From contig OX352773.1 of assembly GCA_947095535.1 (NCBI GenBank), positions 109,685,950 to 109,749,949 of the forward strand: a DNA stretch of 64,000 bases, written 5' to 3'. Each line of letters opens with the position of its first letter. Positions within the stretch are counted from its first letter, which is position 1. This DNA is from Poecilobothrus nobilitatus. Its lineage: Eukaryota > Arthropoda > Insecta > Diptera > Dolichopodidae. The translations under genes were made by a program, and so were the position numbers. Under the pieces are notes generated by a model. The model did no database searches, was not told the DNA's origin, and saw nothing but the letters and a program-made list of their open reading frames with translations. Of this stretch, positions 10,727-20,891 are shown one piece after another.

Positions 10727-11625
10727 ATGATGAATTTTATGTCACTTTACTCAGTGACTCATCTATGAACTATTATCCAGAAAATTCACTATCATTTTTT
10801 ACAAATAAAATGAATAAATACATGTGTGATTCAAGGTGGAAAGTCGGTATTTCAGAAATATATGTTAATGATTTCGTTCCAAATGTGTATGGTGAAGAAT
10901 GGGAAAAAAGTACTCAAATATTTATTAAAGGTATGCAGAAAGATTTGATAGGAGTTGGAACATCATATATTCCATACATAGAAAAACAAATGATATGCGA
11001 CTGGAAAGTTTTTCTACTACCAACACTAATTCAAAATATACGCCCACTTAATAGGTTTACAAGAAAAGAAGTTGAACGACAGTTGATTTGGGGAATTTTT
11101 AATTTTATAAACGATGAAGTTCATTATACACAATCAATAAAAGCTGAGGAGATGCCTAAAAATTTAAGTTACACCACAATATGTGTTACTAAGCCTAAAA
11201 TAGATATAAAAATAAAAGCAAATTACGCTTATACCCTCGAAGGACTTTTGACAACATGTTTCAATCAAGTATCTTTTAAAGTTACAGATTTTAAAAAATA
11301 TAAATCACGTGTAATAGAAGCTTTCAAAACTTTTATAGATAGTGTACAATTGATTCCCATTAGTAAACCAGATATGTTTTTTATATACACAGATATAATT
11401 GAACCGCAAAAAATAGGTGATAAAGATATAAGGTGTTTAAGATGTGTTAACATACAAAATTCTTTCACTGATACTATAAAAGAATTCAGTAATATTCAAT
11501 ATTGCAATGTGGAGAAATCATTTAATAACATTTCATTACTTTTATGTGATAAATATGGATACAAAATAAACTTTTCCAATAGTTCAATTCCAACAAAAAT
11601 TGTATTATATTTTAAAAAAGTATAA
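10708..11625 (+). CDS. Polinton penton-like minor capsid protein (PY-type)
   Basis: An intact 305-codon gene. The N-terminus DEFYVTLLSDSSMNYYPENS, followed by SLSFFTNKM and WKVGISEIYV, is the signature opening of the Polinton minor capsid family. The C-terminal part has MFFIYTDIIEPQKIGD, LRCVNI and a final IVLYFKKV, the typical end of the jelly-roll region. By analogy with icosahedral double-jelly-roll viruses it would form vertex capsomers. It follows the preceding gene with a 19-bp overlap and precedes the small pX-like gene and the major capsid gene. Slightly shorter than many relatives, with no stop or frameshift, which is unusual in this element. Family assignment is strong; the penton role rests on published structural predictions. 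Confidence 0.82.
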   Translation: MDNIQVNDEFYVTLLSDSSMNYYPENSLSFFTNKMNKYMCDSRWKVGISEIYVNDFVPNVYGEEWEKSTQIFIKGMQKDLIGVGTSYIPYIEKQMICDWKVFLLPTLIQNIRPLNRFTRKEVERQLIWGIFNFINDEVHYTQSIKAEEMPKNLSYTTICVTKPKIDIKIKANYAYTLEGLLTTCFNQVSFKVTDFKKYKSRVIEAFKTFIDSVQLIPISKPDMFFIYTDIIEPQKIGDKDIRCLRCVNIQNSFTDTIKEFSNIQYCNVEKSFNNISLLLCDKYGYKINFSNSSIPTKIVLYFKKV

Positions 11626-11671
11626 ATAAAAGTGATTTTGCAAAACTGTATATTATTTTATTTTATTCATT

Positions 11672-12022
11672 ATGGAGAGAGCGTACTACAAATATTATTT
11701 AGTTCAATCAGGAAAAGGTCTTGAGGATATTGGTCCTTTGTTACACTCAATTGTAAATTACCAAAGGGGACGAGGGTTAGGGAGCTTTTTCGGTGGTCTT
11801 TTTAGATATTTAAAACCAATATTTACGTCTGGAGCTAATATATAAAAAAAAGAGGTTATTAACTCTGGTATTAATGCATTATCTGATATTGCCACAAGTG
11901 CAAATGTAAAAGAACTGGTTCAAGATCGAAGTAAAGAGGTAATGAAAAATGTAAGACGAGGTGCAGTTCGGAAACTCAATGATATGTATGGACAAGGCAA
12001 AAGAAAACGAGGAAACCTATAA
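11672..12022 (+). pseudogene. Polinton small virion-type protein, one in-frame stop
   Basis: A 117-codon frame interrupted once, by TAA at 11843-11845. It opens MERAYYKYYLVQSGKGLEDI, then a Gly/Arg-rich membrane-active motif (RGRGLGSFFGGLFRYLKP). After the stop, INSGINALSDIATSANVKEL and a basic end (GQGKRKRGNL) follow. The combination of a GSFFxGLxRxLKP amphipathic helix, an SG...L.D helix and a basic tail is characteristic of a short protein just upstream of the Polinton major capsid gene, and recalls adenovirus pVI/pX-type components. The role in DNA condensation or membrane penetration is inferred. The single stop is consistent with a point mutation in an otherwise conserved gene. Confidence 0.72.
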
Positions 12023-12113
12023 AAAGACCTCTCATTAATAATTTAAATTATTTTACGTCGAAACGACGCAAAGTTAATAACAAAAACAAACAAAAAGATA
12101 TTTTTGAATAATT

Positions 12114-13822
12114 ATGATTGAATGTATGAAATCAGAGCTTGATATTTTTAAAACACAGCCTATTCAGTCAAGTAGTTTACGATCTGAAGAAGTTTCCTAT
12201 AACCCTATTGCTTCTTTAGATAATCCATCTGTCATAGAATTTGTTTCACTAGGGCACGGTGATACATATAGAGACTTGTCTTCCACATATCTAAAATTAA
12301 AAGTACAAATTTTAAAAAAAGATGGACCTCAATGGAATAAAGACAGAAAAATTGATGGAACACCTATACAACAACCAAGTGTGGTTAATAATATGTTACA
12401 TTCATTAATAAAACAATGCAATGTTCAACTAAATGGAAAGAATATATCTCCATCAGATGGCAATTATCATTACAGAGCTTATATTGAGTCATTGTTAAAT
12501 TATGGTACGGATGCCGCTACAACGCATTTGGAGTGTGGTGGATGGATGCTAGATAAGCCAAATATAGCAAAAACAGATAATAGTGGTTCAATAATAAAAT
12601 AAGTTCAATAATAGTGGTGGATAATAAAAGAACGTCAAAAATTATACCAAAATAGCAATGTAGTGGAACTTATGGGGAAACTACATTTAGATATGTTTAA
12701 CCAACCTACACTTCTCATAAACAATGTAAAATAATAAGAGAATAAAATATTTTGTATGTATGAATTATACATTATATACAAATATATGTATAAAAAAACG
12801 ACGACGACGACGAGTTTTTTATATGATTTTTCTTTTTCTGGTTAGATATACATACATGTAGGTACATTTATAAGTTAGATTTTTGTTTTTGTTTTTCATC
12901 CATCCATCCATCCATTGTTGCTGGACATTTTTTATTTATATAGAATAGAATAAAATATTTTGTAAAACTATGTAGTACATAAGCAGCGTATAGGTATAGG
13001 TATGGATGGATCTAACTTAAAAATAAAATAAAATAAATAAAAAAAAAAACAAACAATACAATATATGTAATGAATATGAATATGATATGATATTAATGGG
13101 GGGGAAGAAGAAGAATTATCCTATTCGAGTTATCCTAACATTAGAAAAACCAGATTTTTACCTCTTTGCAGATGATACTGATGAATCTCAACTGAATATT
13201 TTAGAAGCCACTTTATTTATGAGACATGTAACAATTAATCCTAGTGTGCTATTAGCACATAATGCTGTATTGGAAAAAACTAACAATTACAAACGGGTAG
13301 AGGTAAAAACTTTTACCATTCCACAGAATAGTTCATCAATATCACTTGATAATGTTTTTATTGGACAGTTGTCAAACACAATCATTTTTTGCATGACAGA
13401 AAATACAGGTTACTCTGGAAAAAGGTCAAAAAACCCATACAATTTTAAACATTGTGATATTTCACAATTTGTGTTAAACGTAAATGGTGTTCAAATACCT
13501 AATTCAGCAATTGAAACCAGCTTTTCAGATGAAAATAATTGCTGTACAAGAGCATACAGTACACTTTTTTCAGGAACTGGAATTTACCATAATGATAAAG
13601 GTCATCAGATAATGTTTAGTAATGGGTTTTTCATTCTAGCTTGATTTAACTCCAGATGCATCAGGAAATGAAGTGTGTCAAGGAATACTAAATTAAGGTA
13701 CAGTTAGAATTGAGGCAAGGCTATCAAAACCACTTACATCTACACTGACAGCTATTGTTTATGGAGAATTTGATGCAAGTTTACAAATTGATAAAAACCG
13801 AAATATATTCTCAAACCTATAA
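12114..13822 (+). pseudogene. Polinton major capsid protein (double jelly-roll), disrupted
   Basis: Major capsid protein of the virion. The N-terminal part (to 12602) has CMKSELDIFKTQP, VIEFVSLGHGDTYRDLSSTY, MLHSLIKQCNVQLNGK and HYRAYIESLLNYG, all diagnostic of the first jelly roll. After frame changes, NVVELMGKLHLDMFNQPTLL continues to about 12731. About 380 bp of unrelated AT-rich DNA then interrupts. The second jelly roll resumes with VILTLEKPDFYLF (about 13117) and EATLFMRHVTINPSVLLAH. A frameshift near 13640 and a TAA near 13692 precede the C-terminus (TSTLTAIVYGEFDASLQIDK), ending at 13822. Not functional in this copy. Confidence 0.86.
12732..13113. repeat. AT-rich insertion inside the major capsid gene
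   Basis: Non-coding sequence splits two adjacent capsid motifs. It contains ATAATAAGAGAATAAAATAT near one side and a similar AGAATAAAATATTTTGTA at about 12946, a (CATC)n run at about 12897-12915, and AAGTTAGAT / ATCTAACTTA in inverted orientation (about 12872 and 13009). It could be a small MITE or SINE-like insertion; no clear target duplication. Confidence 0.6.
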
Positions 13823-13859
13823 ATAGCATACATAAAAGTAAATTTGAATATTTGACAAA

Positions 13860-14192
13860 ATGTCACTGTCTTGTGCACTTCTGGATGTAACATTTTGTAG
13901 TGATGATAATAATACCTTGTTTGGGAAAGATATTTGTATAGTTGGTTTTAAAGAACCTTGTAAAAAGTTTGTAAAAGAGCTCAAGTATAAATTTCCAACT
14001 AGGGATTTTATAAATGATAATTTTGATAATTACTCTTTTGGAACTGCGTACAACGATAAAATAAATAAAGAGCTCTGTCAAATACTAGAATAATTTGATG
14101 TTATTATAACAAATAAAAAAATCAAAAAAGAGTTTTTATCAAATTATATTAAAGAAACAACTAAAGTATATGACTTGAGTCAATTTGATTGA
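13860..14192 (+). pseudogene. Polinton small protein, possible paralogue of the 8893-9336 gene
   Basis: A 111-codon frame with one TAA at 14091-14093. It starts MSLSCALLDVTFCSDDNN, continues CIVGFKEPCKKFVKEL, NYSFGTAYNDKINKELC, and after the stop DVIITNKKIKKEFLSNYI and VYDLSQFD. The arrangement (N-terminal strand with Asp, central aromatic/Gly block, then xIYVKxxxKKxFLxxYI-like helix and a final acidic strand) parallels the minus-strand protein at 8893-9336, suggesting duplication within Polintons. Identity is low and the relationship is inferred. Its TGA overlaps the ATG of the protease gene by one base (TGATG), a tight coupling. Confidence 0.55.
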
Positions 14193-14698
14193 TGAATACC
14201 CTAGAGATAAGTAATGTAAATTAACACACACGTAATTTTTTTAAAGGAGTTTTTGCTCTGGATCAACTCCCCAGAATAATTGAAAAACAAACTTTTTTAA
14301 TTGTAAACACTGATAAACCAAAAGATCCGGGAACACATTGGTTAGCTATTTTTAAGCCAAAGAATGGCTGTGTTGAATACTTTGATTTGTTTGGTAGAAA
14401 GCCAGATAAATTAGAAATTTTAAGTTACTTAAAAAAGCAATGTATAATTTTTAATAAGAAACAGTTACAAAGTAACTATTCAGATGTCTGTGGGCAATAT
14501 TGTTGTGTTTATACGTGGTATAGATGTTGCGGTTATAGTATGAATGCTTTTTTAAAAAAATTTAATAAAGGAAATCAACTAGAAGACGATAAATATATTT
14601 TAAGTACCTTTCAAAATGTATTTGGAAAATATAACTCATTACAAATTTGTGTTCCTAAAATACGTATAAATAATAAAAACAAAATAAACAGGTTTTAG
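14192..14698 (+). pseudogene. Polinton adenain-like cysteine protease (PRO), one early stop
   Basis: Maturation protease of the C5/Ulp1 fold that would cleave capsid precursors. The frame begins in a TGATG overlap, has a TAA at codon 11 (14222-14224), then runs uninterrupted: NFFKGVFALDQLPRIIEK, the catalytic His in PGTHWLAIF (about 14335), the acidic residue in YFDLFG (about 14382), and the catalytic Cys in YSDVCGQYC (about 14490). Length (about 168 residues) fits the family. The three catalytic residues remain in place, so the lesion is confined to the N-terminus; no good replacement ATG precedes the His. Downstream, the next gene starts 13 bp later. Confidence 0.85.
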
Positions 14699-14711
14699 TA
14701 AAATTAAAGGA

Positions 14712-15119
14712 ATGGAAGAACCAGGTCAGAACACAAATTTATTGCTAAGTTACACATATTTTCTCAATGAGAGCATTACATTAAAAATTGCTGTTGGATT
14801 TGACTGTGAGTCATTTGAAGCCTCAAGTATAATTCACCGTATTGGTAAAACGTCAATTGTCTTAAAATATCATGAATGGAATAAATTTTATTACGAATTT
14901 AACAAAAAACTCGATAAGCTGATAATAAAAGATATAAAGCAGAACTTTCATCATGGGCTAAAATCAGCGAACAGGCAAAGTATAAGTATTAACAAAGAAG
15001 AAGCAGAGCAGTTTTACAATTTAAACGATTTTCTTCACCCAGTGATGACCTATTATAAATCTGCTCAGTTAAATGTAAAAGACTATTTCATTAGACACCT
15101 TTCATACACCTTTCATTAG
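14712..15119 (+). CDS. Polinton conserved hypothetical protein
   Basis: Intact 135-codon frame following the protease by 13 bp. The product has SITLKIAVGFDCESFEASS, then IGKTSIVLKYHEWNKFYYEF, a Lys-rich segment and a helical C-terminus ending IRHLSYTFH. The strand pattern followed by EWNKF recalls small nucleic-acid-binding proteins found beside Polinton proteases, but I cannot assign a fold with confidence. No cysteines arranged for zinc binding. The clean frame and tight spacing support it as a genuine gene that has escaped the decay seen in its neighbours. Confidence 0.6.
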   Translation: MEEPGQNTNLLLSYTYFLNESITLKIAVGFDCESFEASSIIHRIGKTSIVLKYHEWNKFYYEFNKKLDKLIIKDIKQNFHHGLKSANRQSISINKEEAEQFYNLNDFLHPVMTYYKSAQLNVKDYFIRHLSYTFH

Positions 15120-15124
15120 ATTAT

Positions 15125-15415
15125 TTAATTAAAATTATTTAGGATTATTAAATCATTGAAATAATCAAGATCTCCCTGCTGATTATTTATGTCCCAAATT
15201 TCATTAAATGGAACTGCTTCCTCATCTTCCTCAATTTCTTCTTCCACTTCTTCGTCTTCTAATTCAACTATCTGGAACGGTAGTATAAATTCCTCAGTTT
15301 CTGATAAATTTTCGTCGTCCATGGTGGACGTAATTTCATTTTCTTGTATCTGACCTTGTGTATTTACATCATCTACAGTTTCTTTAAATGGAAATGATGT
15401 GGAATCAGGCAGCAT
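15125..15415 (-). CDS. acidic hypothetical protein
   Basis: A 96-codon frame whose stop lies 5 bp from the convergent stop of the preceding gene. The product is strongly acidic: VELEDEEVEEEIEEDEEAVP in the centre, with Asp/Glu throughout and a hydrophobic FNDLIILNNF end. Probably disordered, with a short C-terminal motif. Acidic small proteins can act as transactivators or DNA mimics, but there is no sequence evidence for either. It lies on the opposite strand to the capsid block, next to the integrase. Convergent placement without overlap and clean composition argue for a gene; unrecognised. Confidence 0.42.
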   Translation of the reverse strand: MLPDSTSFPFKETVDDVNTQGQIQENEITSTMDDENLSETEEFILPFQIVELEDEEVEEEIEEDEEAVPFNEIWDINNQQGDLDYFNDLIILNNFN

Positions 15416-15538
15416 TTCAGTGAGTTATTGAGCAGTCAGAATGGAAATGAATTAAATTTGAAAATAAAAGTTGAGTTATATACTCATGTAGAAAAGTATA
15501 AAAGCAAATTAAACTCAATTAGATGACTAATTTAAGCC

Positions 15539-16452
15539 ATGCTTTGGTCTATCATTTTATGTATAGTGACTGAAATCCATAGACAGGCAAGACGTAAATT
15601 TCTTAGAAGAAAATTCAAACAGAAAGGTCTAAATGACACGTGGCAAATCGATTTAGTCGAAATGATACCTTATGGAAAATTTCATAATGGTTATAAATAT
15701 ATGCTGATGGTCATTGATACATTTTCCAAATATGCCTATACTGAACCTATGAAAACAAAAAATGCTGAAAATCTTTTAAATGCCTTAAAAATAATTATTA
15801 TTAGAGCTAAAGTTATACCAAAAAATATTCACTCTGATCAAGGCAAGGAATTTTTTAATTTACAATTTCAAAATTATATGAAAGAAAAATCAATCAATCA
15901 TTATCACACATTTAGCAAATTAAAAGCATCAATTGTTGAACGATTTAACCGTACATTGAAAAATTCTATGTGGAAAAAATTTAGTTTAAACGGGAATTAT
16001 AAATGGTTACCTATTATACAATGATTAATAAAAGAATATAATTCAACAAAACATAGTACAACAAAACTTCCTCCTGAAAAAATTACAAAGAAAAACGAAA
16101 AAAATATACTGAGCCTAAAATTTTTCAAAAAAGTAAATATAAAACTGGAAATTTTGTAAGAATAAGTAAATATAAAGGTCATTTCGAAAAAGGTTATCCA
16201 CCGAATTGGTCAACTGAAGTATTTAAGATTGATAAAATCAATAATACTTATCCTGTTACATATCAATTATCGGACTATACTGATACGCCAATTTCTGGCG
16301 GTTTTTATCAAGCTGAGCTTACACCTGTAAAATACGCAGATACTTATCTTGTAGAAAAAATTCTGAAAAAGCAAAGAAATAGAGTTTTTGTTAAATGGCT
16401 AGGTCTTGATGACACACATAATACTTGGATAAATGCAACAAATATTGTTTAA
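15539..16452 (+). pseudogene. Polinton integrase (RVE) with C-terminal chromodomain
   Basis: Retroviral-type DDE integrase that inserts the element with a 6-bp staggered cut. The catalytic core is visible: first Asp in DTWQIDLVEM, second in HSDQGKEFF, and Glu in ASIVERFNRTLK about 33 residues later. An IDTFSKYAY strand lies between. The frame meets TGA at 16021-16023, then shifts near 16100. It resumes as an SH3-like C-domain (YKTGNFVRISKYKGHFEKGY) and a chromodomain (YLVEKILKKQRNRVFVKWLG ... NTWINATNI), ending in TAA at 16450. The N-terminal zinc-binding HHCC region is missing, so the 5' end is deleted. Chromodomain fusions are typical of Polinton integrases and may target chromatin. Confidence 0.9.
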
Positions 16453-16483
16453 TATCTGTAAAATAAAACTCTAATAAGCACCT

Positions 16484-16585
16484 GAAAATAAAACTTGAAA
16501 ACATCTGAAAAATAAAATAAAATCTTAACATCTGAAAAATGAAATAAAATCTTAACATCTCAAAAATGAAAATAAAATTAAAACA
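16484..16585. repeat. about 33-bp tandem repeats after integrase
   Basis: AACATCTGAAAAATRAAATAAAATCTT is repeated about three times with decay. The CTTAACATCTG core also appears after the polymerase gene (28207 and 32140), so it may belong to 3' ends of element transcripts. Confidence 0.6.
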
Positions 16586-16706
16586 GTAGATTTCTTTGAA
16601 ATAAAATTTTTTTTATTCTATATAAAATTAGTCTAAAACTATTACTGATTTGTGGCGAATTCAAAATCACCACGTTCTTCTTTTCAATTTAATTGACTTT
16701 CATCAT

Positions 16707-17266
16707 TTATGAGGAAATATTAATTTTTTTCGATTTTTCACGGAAATCATTATCTTCAAATACCCCAACTTTTTGATGCGGTATAAATATAATATTATTT
16801 AGGGTCTCGAAGACCCATTTTTTACCGTAAACGGTGTTTAACTTTTTAATTTTATTTATGTTATAGAGCCTACTTGGCTCCATATCTTTAACTTTTAAAA
16901 ATTTAAAAACATTTTTTTTTTTTAAATTAAATAATTCCACCAGTTTCCTTTTTCTGATGGGATTTGATGTTGCCTTACTCTGATAATCTTGTTGTTGCTG
17001 TAGTTGCTGTTGTTGTAGTTGCTGTTGTTGCTGTTGATGTTGCTGTTGCTGCGGTTGTTGCTGTTGTTGTGGTTGTTGCTGTTGTTGTTGATGATGATGC
17101 TGTTGATGTAGTTGTTGTTGTTGTTGATGAAGATGAGTAGAAGAGTCATCTTCATTTTTCGCCTTTCTCCTTTTCGCAGGAAGACGCACTGCTGTATAGT
17201 AGTAGCAGTTGTAGCAGTTGCAGCCTCTTCTGCAGTTATGAAGAAGTTTAAGTATTCCTGTGCCAT
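16707..17266 (-). CDS. polyglutamine protein with small C-terminal domain
   Basis: Reading leftwards, a good start at 17266 gives MAQEYLNFFITAEEAATATT; after a frame change near 17195 the main frame continues AKRRKAKNEDDSSTHLH. A long Gln-rich tract (CAG/CAA with His and Pro, about 17005-17130) is followed by NPIRKRKLVELFNLKKK and VKDMEPSRLYNINKIKKLNT, with GKKWVFETLNNIIFIP behind it. The last 60 residues look like a small beta-rich, possibly OB-fold, domain of a type I associate with Polinton proteins; nucleic-acid binding is an inference. The frame change could be repeat slippage or a mutation. It is transcribed away from the palindrome and the polymerase gene. Confidence 0.55.
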
Positions 17267-17331
17267 ATCTTGCTTGTTTGAAATTAAACTGGTATTTTTT
17301 GTATAAAATCCCGATGTATTTATACTAATTA

Positions 17332-17485
17332 AAATGTATTGAAGATAAATTTAGATTGCTTTTTGTTTTTCAATTCATTCTATTTTAAGATAGTATTAAG
17401 ATAGCTAGAATCCCTTCTTAATACTATCTTAAAATAGAATGAATTGAAAAACAAAAAGCAATCTAAATTTATCTTCAATACATTT
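17332..17485. repeat. perfect palindrome, 69-bp arms, 16-nt loop
   Basis: Positions 17332-17400 are the exact reverse complement of 17417-17485; the loop is ATAGCTAGAATCCCTT. No mismatches found on base-by-base comparison. It sits in the divergent intergenic space between the polyglutamine gene (minus) and polymerase B (plus), so it may hold duplicated promoters, an origin or a simple fold-back duplication. Confidence 0.97.
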
Positions 17486-17613
17486 ATAAACAACTATAAT
17501 TTATTAAAGCGACCTTTGATTACAATTGTTCATTTAACAGAGTGAATCTCTATTAAAAATTTAATATTATTCTGTTATTCAAGCATTTAACATCTAAAAT
17601 TCGTATAAAGAAA

Positions 17614-20600
17614 ATGTCGAAAAAAATTGTTTTACAAAAGTTTCTTATCGAAACTATAACACCTTATATAATCGAAAGTGAAAATTCGACATTTGAACGG
17701 GCACAAAATAAAATTTGTAATTAAATCCGTACCTGACAATAGAGAACCAATTAGCTGGATTAAGGATGCTATACATCAAATAATCAACATTGCTGTGAAA
17801 GATATGAATTCCAGGGATAAGATTGGGTTAACATTTTGTGGAGAGAGCTTTGAACATCAAAGTCCTGCGTATCTCAGTTTTAGATCCGCTCATGAACTTA
17901 AATTTAGCGGCATTTGGGATGTAATTTCTAATGTTTTCCAAAGTAAATCTGAAGGTAGTTATTTATAATATATTTTTGGCTTAATTTATTATAAACTATT
18001 TTTATTTTACGTCTACAGGTTTAAGTACGGACGCTTTTTGTTTAACAGTTACCCATGTTAAATTACCCGTTCGTAGAGGAAGAAGTAATAAATATTCAAA
18101 TTTTGATGAGGAATGCTTAAAAAGGAGAGGAATAATAGCAATAAAAAATAGCGATAATTTATGTTTACCGCATGCACTTGTTGTTTCAATAGCTAAAATG
18201 AAAAAAACTTCGAAAAAATATAGGAAAACTTCAAACTTTAACAGCTTTAAAATTATTAGAGAAATCAAAAATAACAATTCCATCAGAGGGGTGCAGAAAT
18301 AATATTTGAAGGATTGAATAATGGGAAAAAATTAAATTGTTATATCATAATAATCATTACAATGTAATAACCTCACTAACAGCTGCTTTTTGCACAGCAT
18401 TTTATTGTGAAGAATATCATATTCCGTATTCTAAGAAAAATGAACATAGATGTTATTATTATTACGAAAAGTTGCCCTTGCTGTCAAAACTCACCAGCTT
18501 GTTCACTTAATGTTAAAAATATTTTATGTATGCAGTGTAAACGAACATTTCGTGGTCAAACATATTTTGAAAGCCATAAGTCTTCCAGTTTAAAAAATAA
18601 AAGCATCTGTGAAGAAATTAGAAAATGTAAATCTTGTTTTAAAGTTCATAAAAGTAGTAGGATTTCCGAAAATCATGTTCCTGAAAACCATAAATGCTTC
18701 ATTCAGCAAGACAAAACAAAAGTAAATTTTGAAAATTGCATTTACGTATTTTATGATTTAGAAACAAGACAAGAAGAAATTAGCTCTACAAAAAAGAACA
18801 TGTTGCAAGTTTATGTGTGGCTCAGCTAAGATGCTTTAAATGTATTAACATTGATTCTCTATACTTCTGTGGAAAATGTAAATTAAGAGAGAGAATTTTT
18901 AAAACGAAAAATGTGATAGAGGATTTCATGCAATTTATTTTAAAATTAAGAAAGAAATTTAAAAAGATTGTCATAATTGCTCATAATGGTCAGGCGTTTG
19001 ACCATCAATTTATTCTGAATTATATACTCAATAAAACTGTACTTGAACCAAAGTTAATTATGCGAGGTACAAAAATTATTGTTATGATAATTGATAATAT
19101 TAAATTTATAGATTCTATGAATTACTTTCCTATGGCCTTGGCAAAATTACCAAAAGCTTTTAATTTATCAATCAATTTTAAAAAGGGTTATTTTCCGCAT
19201 CTATTTAATAAATTGGAAAATGAAAATTACATTGGCCCACTTCCAGCAATTAAATACTATAACTCTAATACAACGAAAGCAGATGAGCGTAATCAATTTT
19301 TAATGTGGTATGAACAAAATAGAAAATCAGAATTTAATATGGAGAAAGATATTTTAGAATACTGTATAAATGATGTTGAAATTCTAACTAGAGCTTGTCT
19401 GGTTTTCAGAAAATTTTTTATAGAAGAATGTAATGTGGAACCATTTGTAGAAGCAACAACAATAGGTTCAGCCTGTAATCTTGTATATAGAAGAAACTTT
19501 CTCAAATCGAATACTATAGGAATTATACCAAGAAAAGGATATAGGATGGAAGACAATCAGTCAAAAATTGCCATGGAATGGCTTATTTGGGAAAAAGATT
19601 TGAGAAAAATTGATTTGAAATGTGCATTTAATGGAAAAGAAAAACAAATCGGAAATGTTAAAATCGATGAATTTTGCGAAGAGACTAAAGAAATATTTGA
19701 ATTTTACGGTTGCTATTATCATGGACATCCAAAATGTTTAACAAACCAGAGGGATATACCATTACATGATAACTCTGGCGATACTTTGAATCTACGATAT
19801 GAAAAAACATTAATGAGATCAGAGCTTATAAAATCATGTGGATATAAAGTTATTAAGATGTGGAAATGTGAATTCCGAGAGCTAATGAGACACAATGAAA
19901 ATATGAGATATTTAGAAAATCATTCATTAATTAATTTAGTTCCTTTAAATCCTCGTGATGCATTTTATGGCGGAAGAACGGGAAATACTTACACATATTA
20001 TAAATGTAAACAAGAAGAAAAAATTAAATACATAGATGTATGTTCCTTATACCCATATGTTTGCAAACGAGGAAAATTTCCCATAAACCATCCTAAGATT
20101 TATGTTGGAGAAGATGTTGCTCTAAGTTAAACAGAATGACTATTGACGGTATTATTAAATGTAAAATCTTACCACCAATAATTCTATTACACCCTGTGTT
20201 ACCTGTCAAACAAAATAATAAATTGATGTTCTCACTATGTAACACTTATAGTGAACAAAAATATCAAGGAAAATACTGTGAACATACAGACGATGAAAGA
20301 GCATTAGTAGGAACTTGGGTAATTGATGAAATTAAAAAAGCAATTGAAAAAGGGTATAAATTTTTAAATATTTATGAAGTTTGGTAATACGCAACAGTAA
20401 AATATGACAATTGCAATGGTATTGATGGTTTATTCACTAAAATGATGAATAAATTTATAAAGATTAAACAAGAAGCTTCTGGGTGGCCAATAAAATGTCA
20501 AACTCAAAAAGAAAAGGAAGAATATATTGATAGTTTTTTTGAAAAGGAAGAAATTAAATTAGAATACGATAAAGTAGTTAATAATCCTGGTTTAAGATCT

Positions 20601-20879
20601 TTTGCTAAGATTATTTTAAACTCATTCTGGGGAAAATTTGGGCAAAAGAAAAATCAACAACAAACCACCATTATAAATCAACCTTTTAAACTTTACGAGT
20701 TAATAACAAACCCCTCTGTAGAAGTATGTCACATATTTCCAGTAAATGAAGAAAACATAGTGGCTAGTTGGAAGTATAAAGAAGAAGCAGCAACTTCTTT
20801 ATCTACTGTCAACGTAAGTATCGCTGCATATACAACAACACATGCTCGTCTTCAACTTTACCGTTATCTAGAAAAGCTA
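17614..20879 (+). pseudogene. Polinton protein-primed DNA polymerase B, N-terminal part (through motif B)
   Basis: Family B polymerase of the protein-primed type. The N-terminal domain (DNREPISWIKDAIHQI; TFCGESFEHQS) is split by a probable 64-bp GT-AG intron (17955-18018). Then come LPHALVVSIAK, a Cys-rich region (CPCCQNSPACSLNVKN; CMQCKRTFRG), exonuclease motifs YDLETRQEE, IAHNGQAFDHQF and YCINDVEIL, an endonuclease-like insert (FYGCYYHGHPKC), polymerase motif A (IDVCSLYPY, about 20036) and motif B (NSFWGKFGQK, about 20620). Frames shift near 17680, 18235, 18475, 18820 and 20130, and TAA at 20385-20387 interrupts. Coding stops at 20877, where a TA-flanked insertion separates it from motif C at about 27710. 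Confidence 0.92.
17955..18018 (+). other. probable intron in polymerase B
   Basis: GAAG|GTAGTT at the donor and GTCTACAG|GTTTAAG at the acceptor. Splicing joins QSKSEG to LSTDAFCLTV in frame, matching the continuous family sequence. The 64-bp length suits an insect intron. Confidence 0.7.
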
Positions 20880-20891
20880 CCCAAATAACAA

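Noticed and set aside
11265..11468. Minus-strand frame inside the penton-like gene
   Set aside because: Shadow of a well-supported plus-strand gene.
13863..14081. Minus-strand Ile-rich frame
   Set aside because: Antisense of the small Polinton gene; composition follows from AT-richness.
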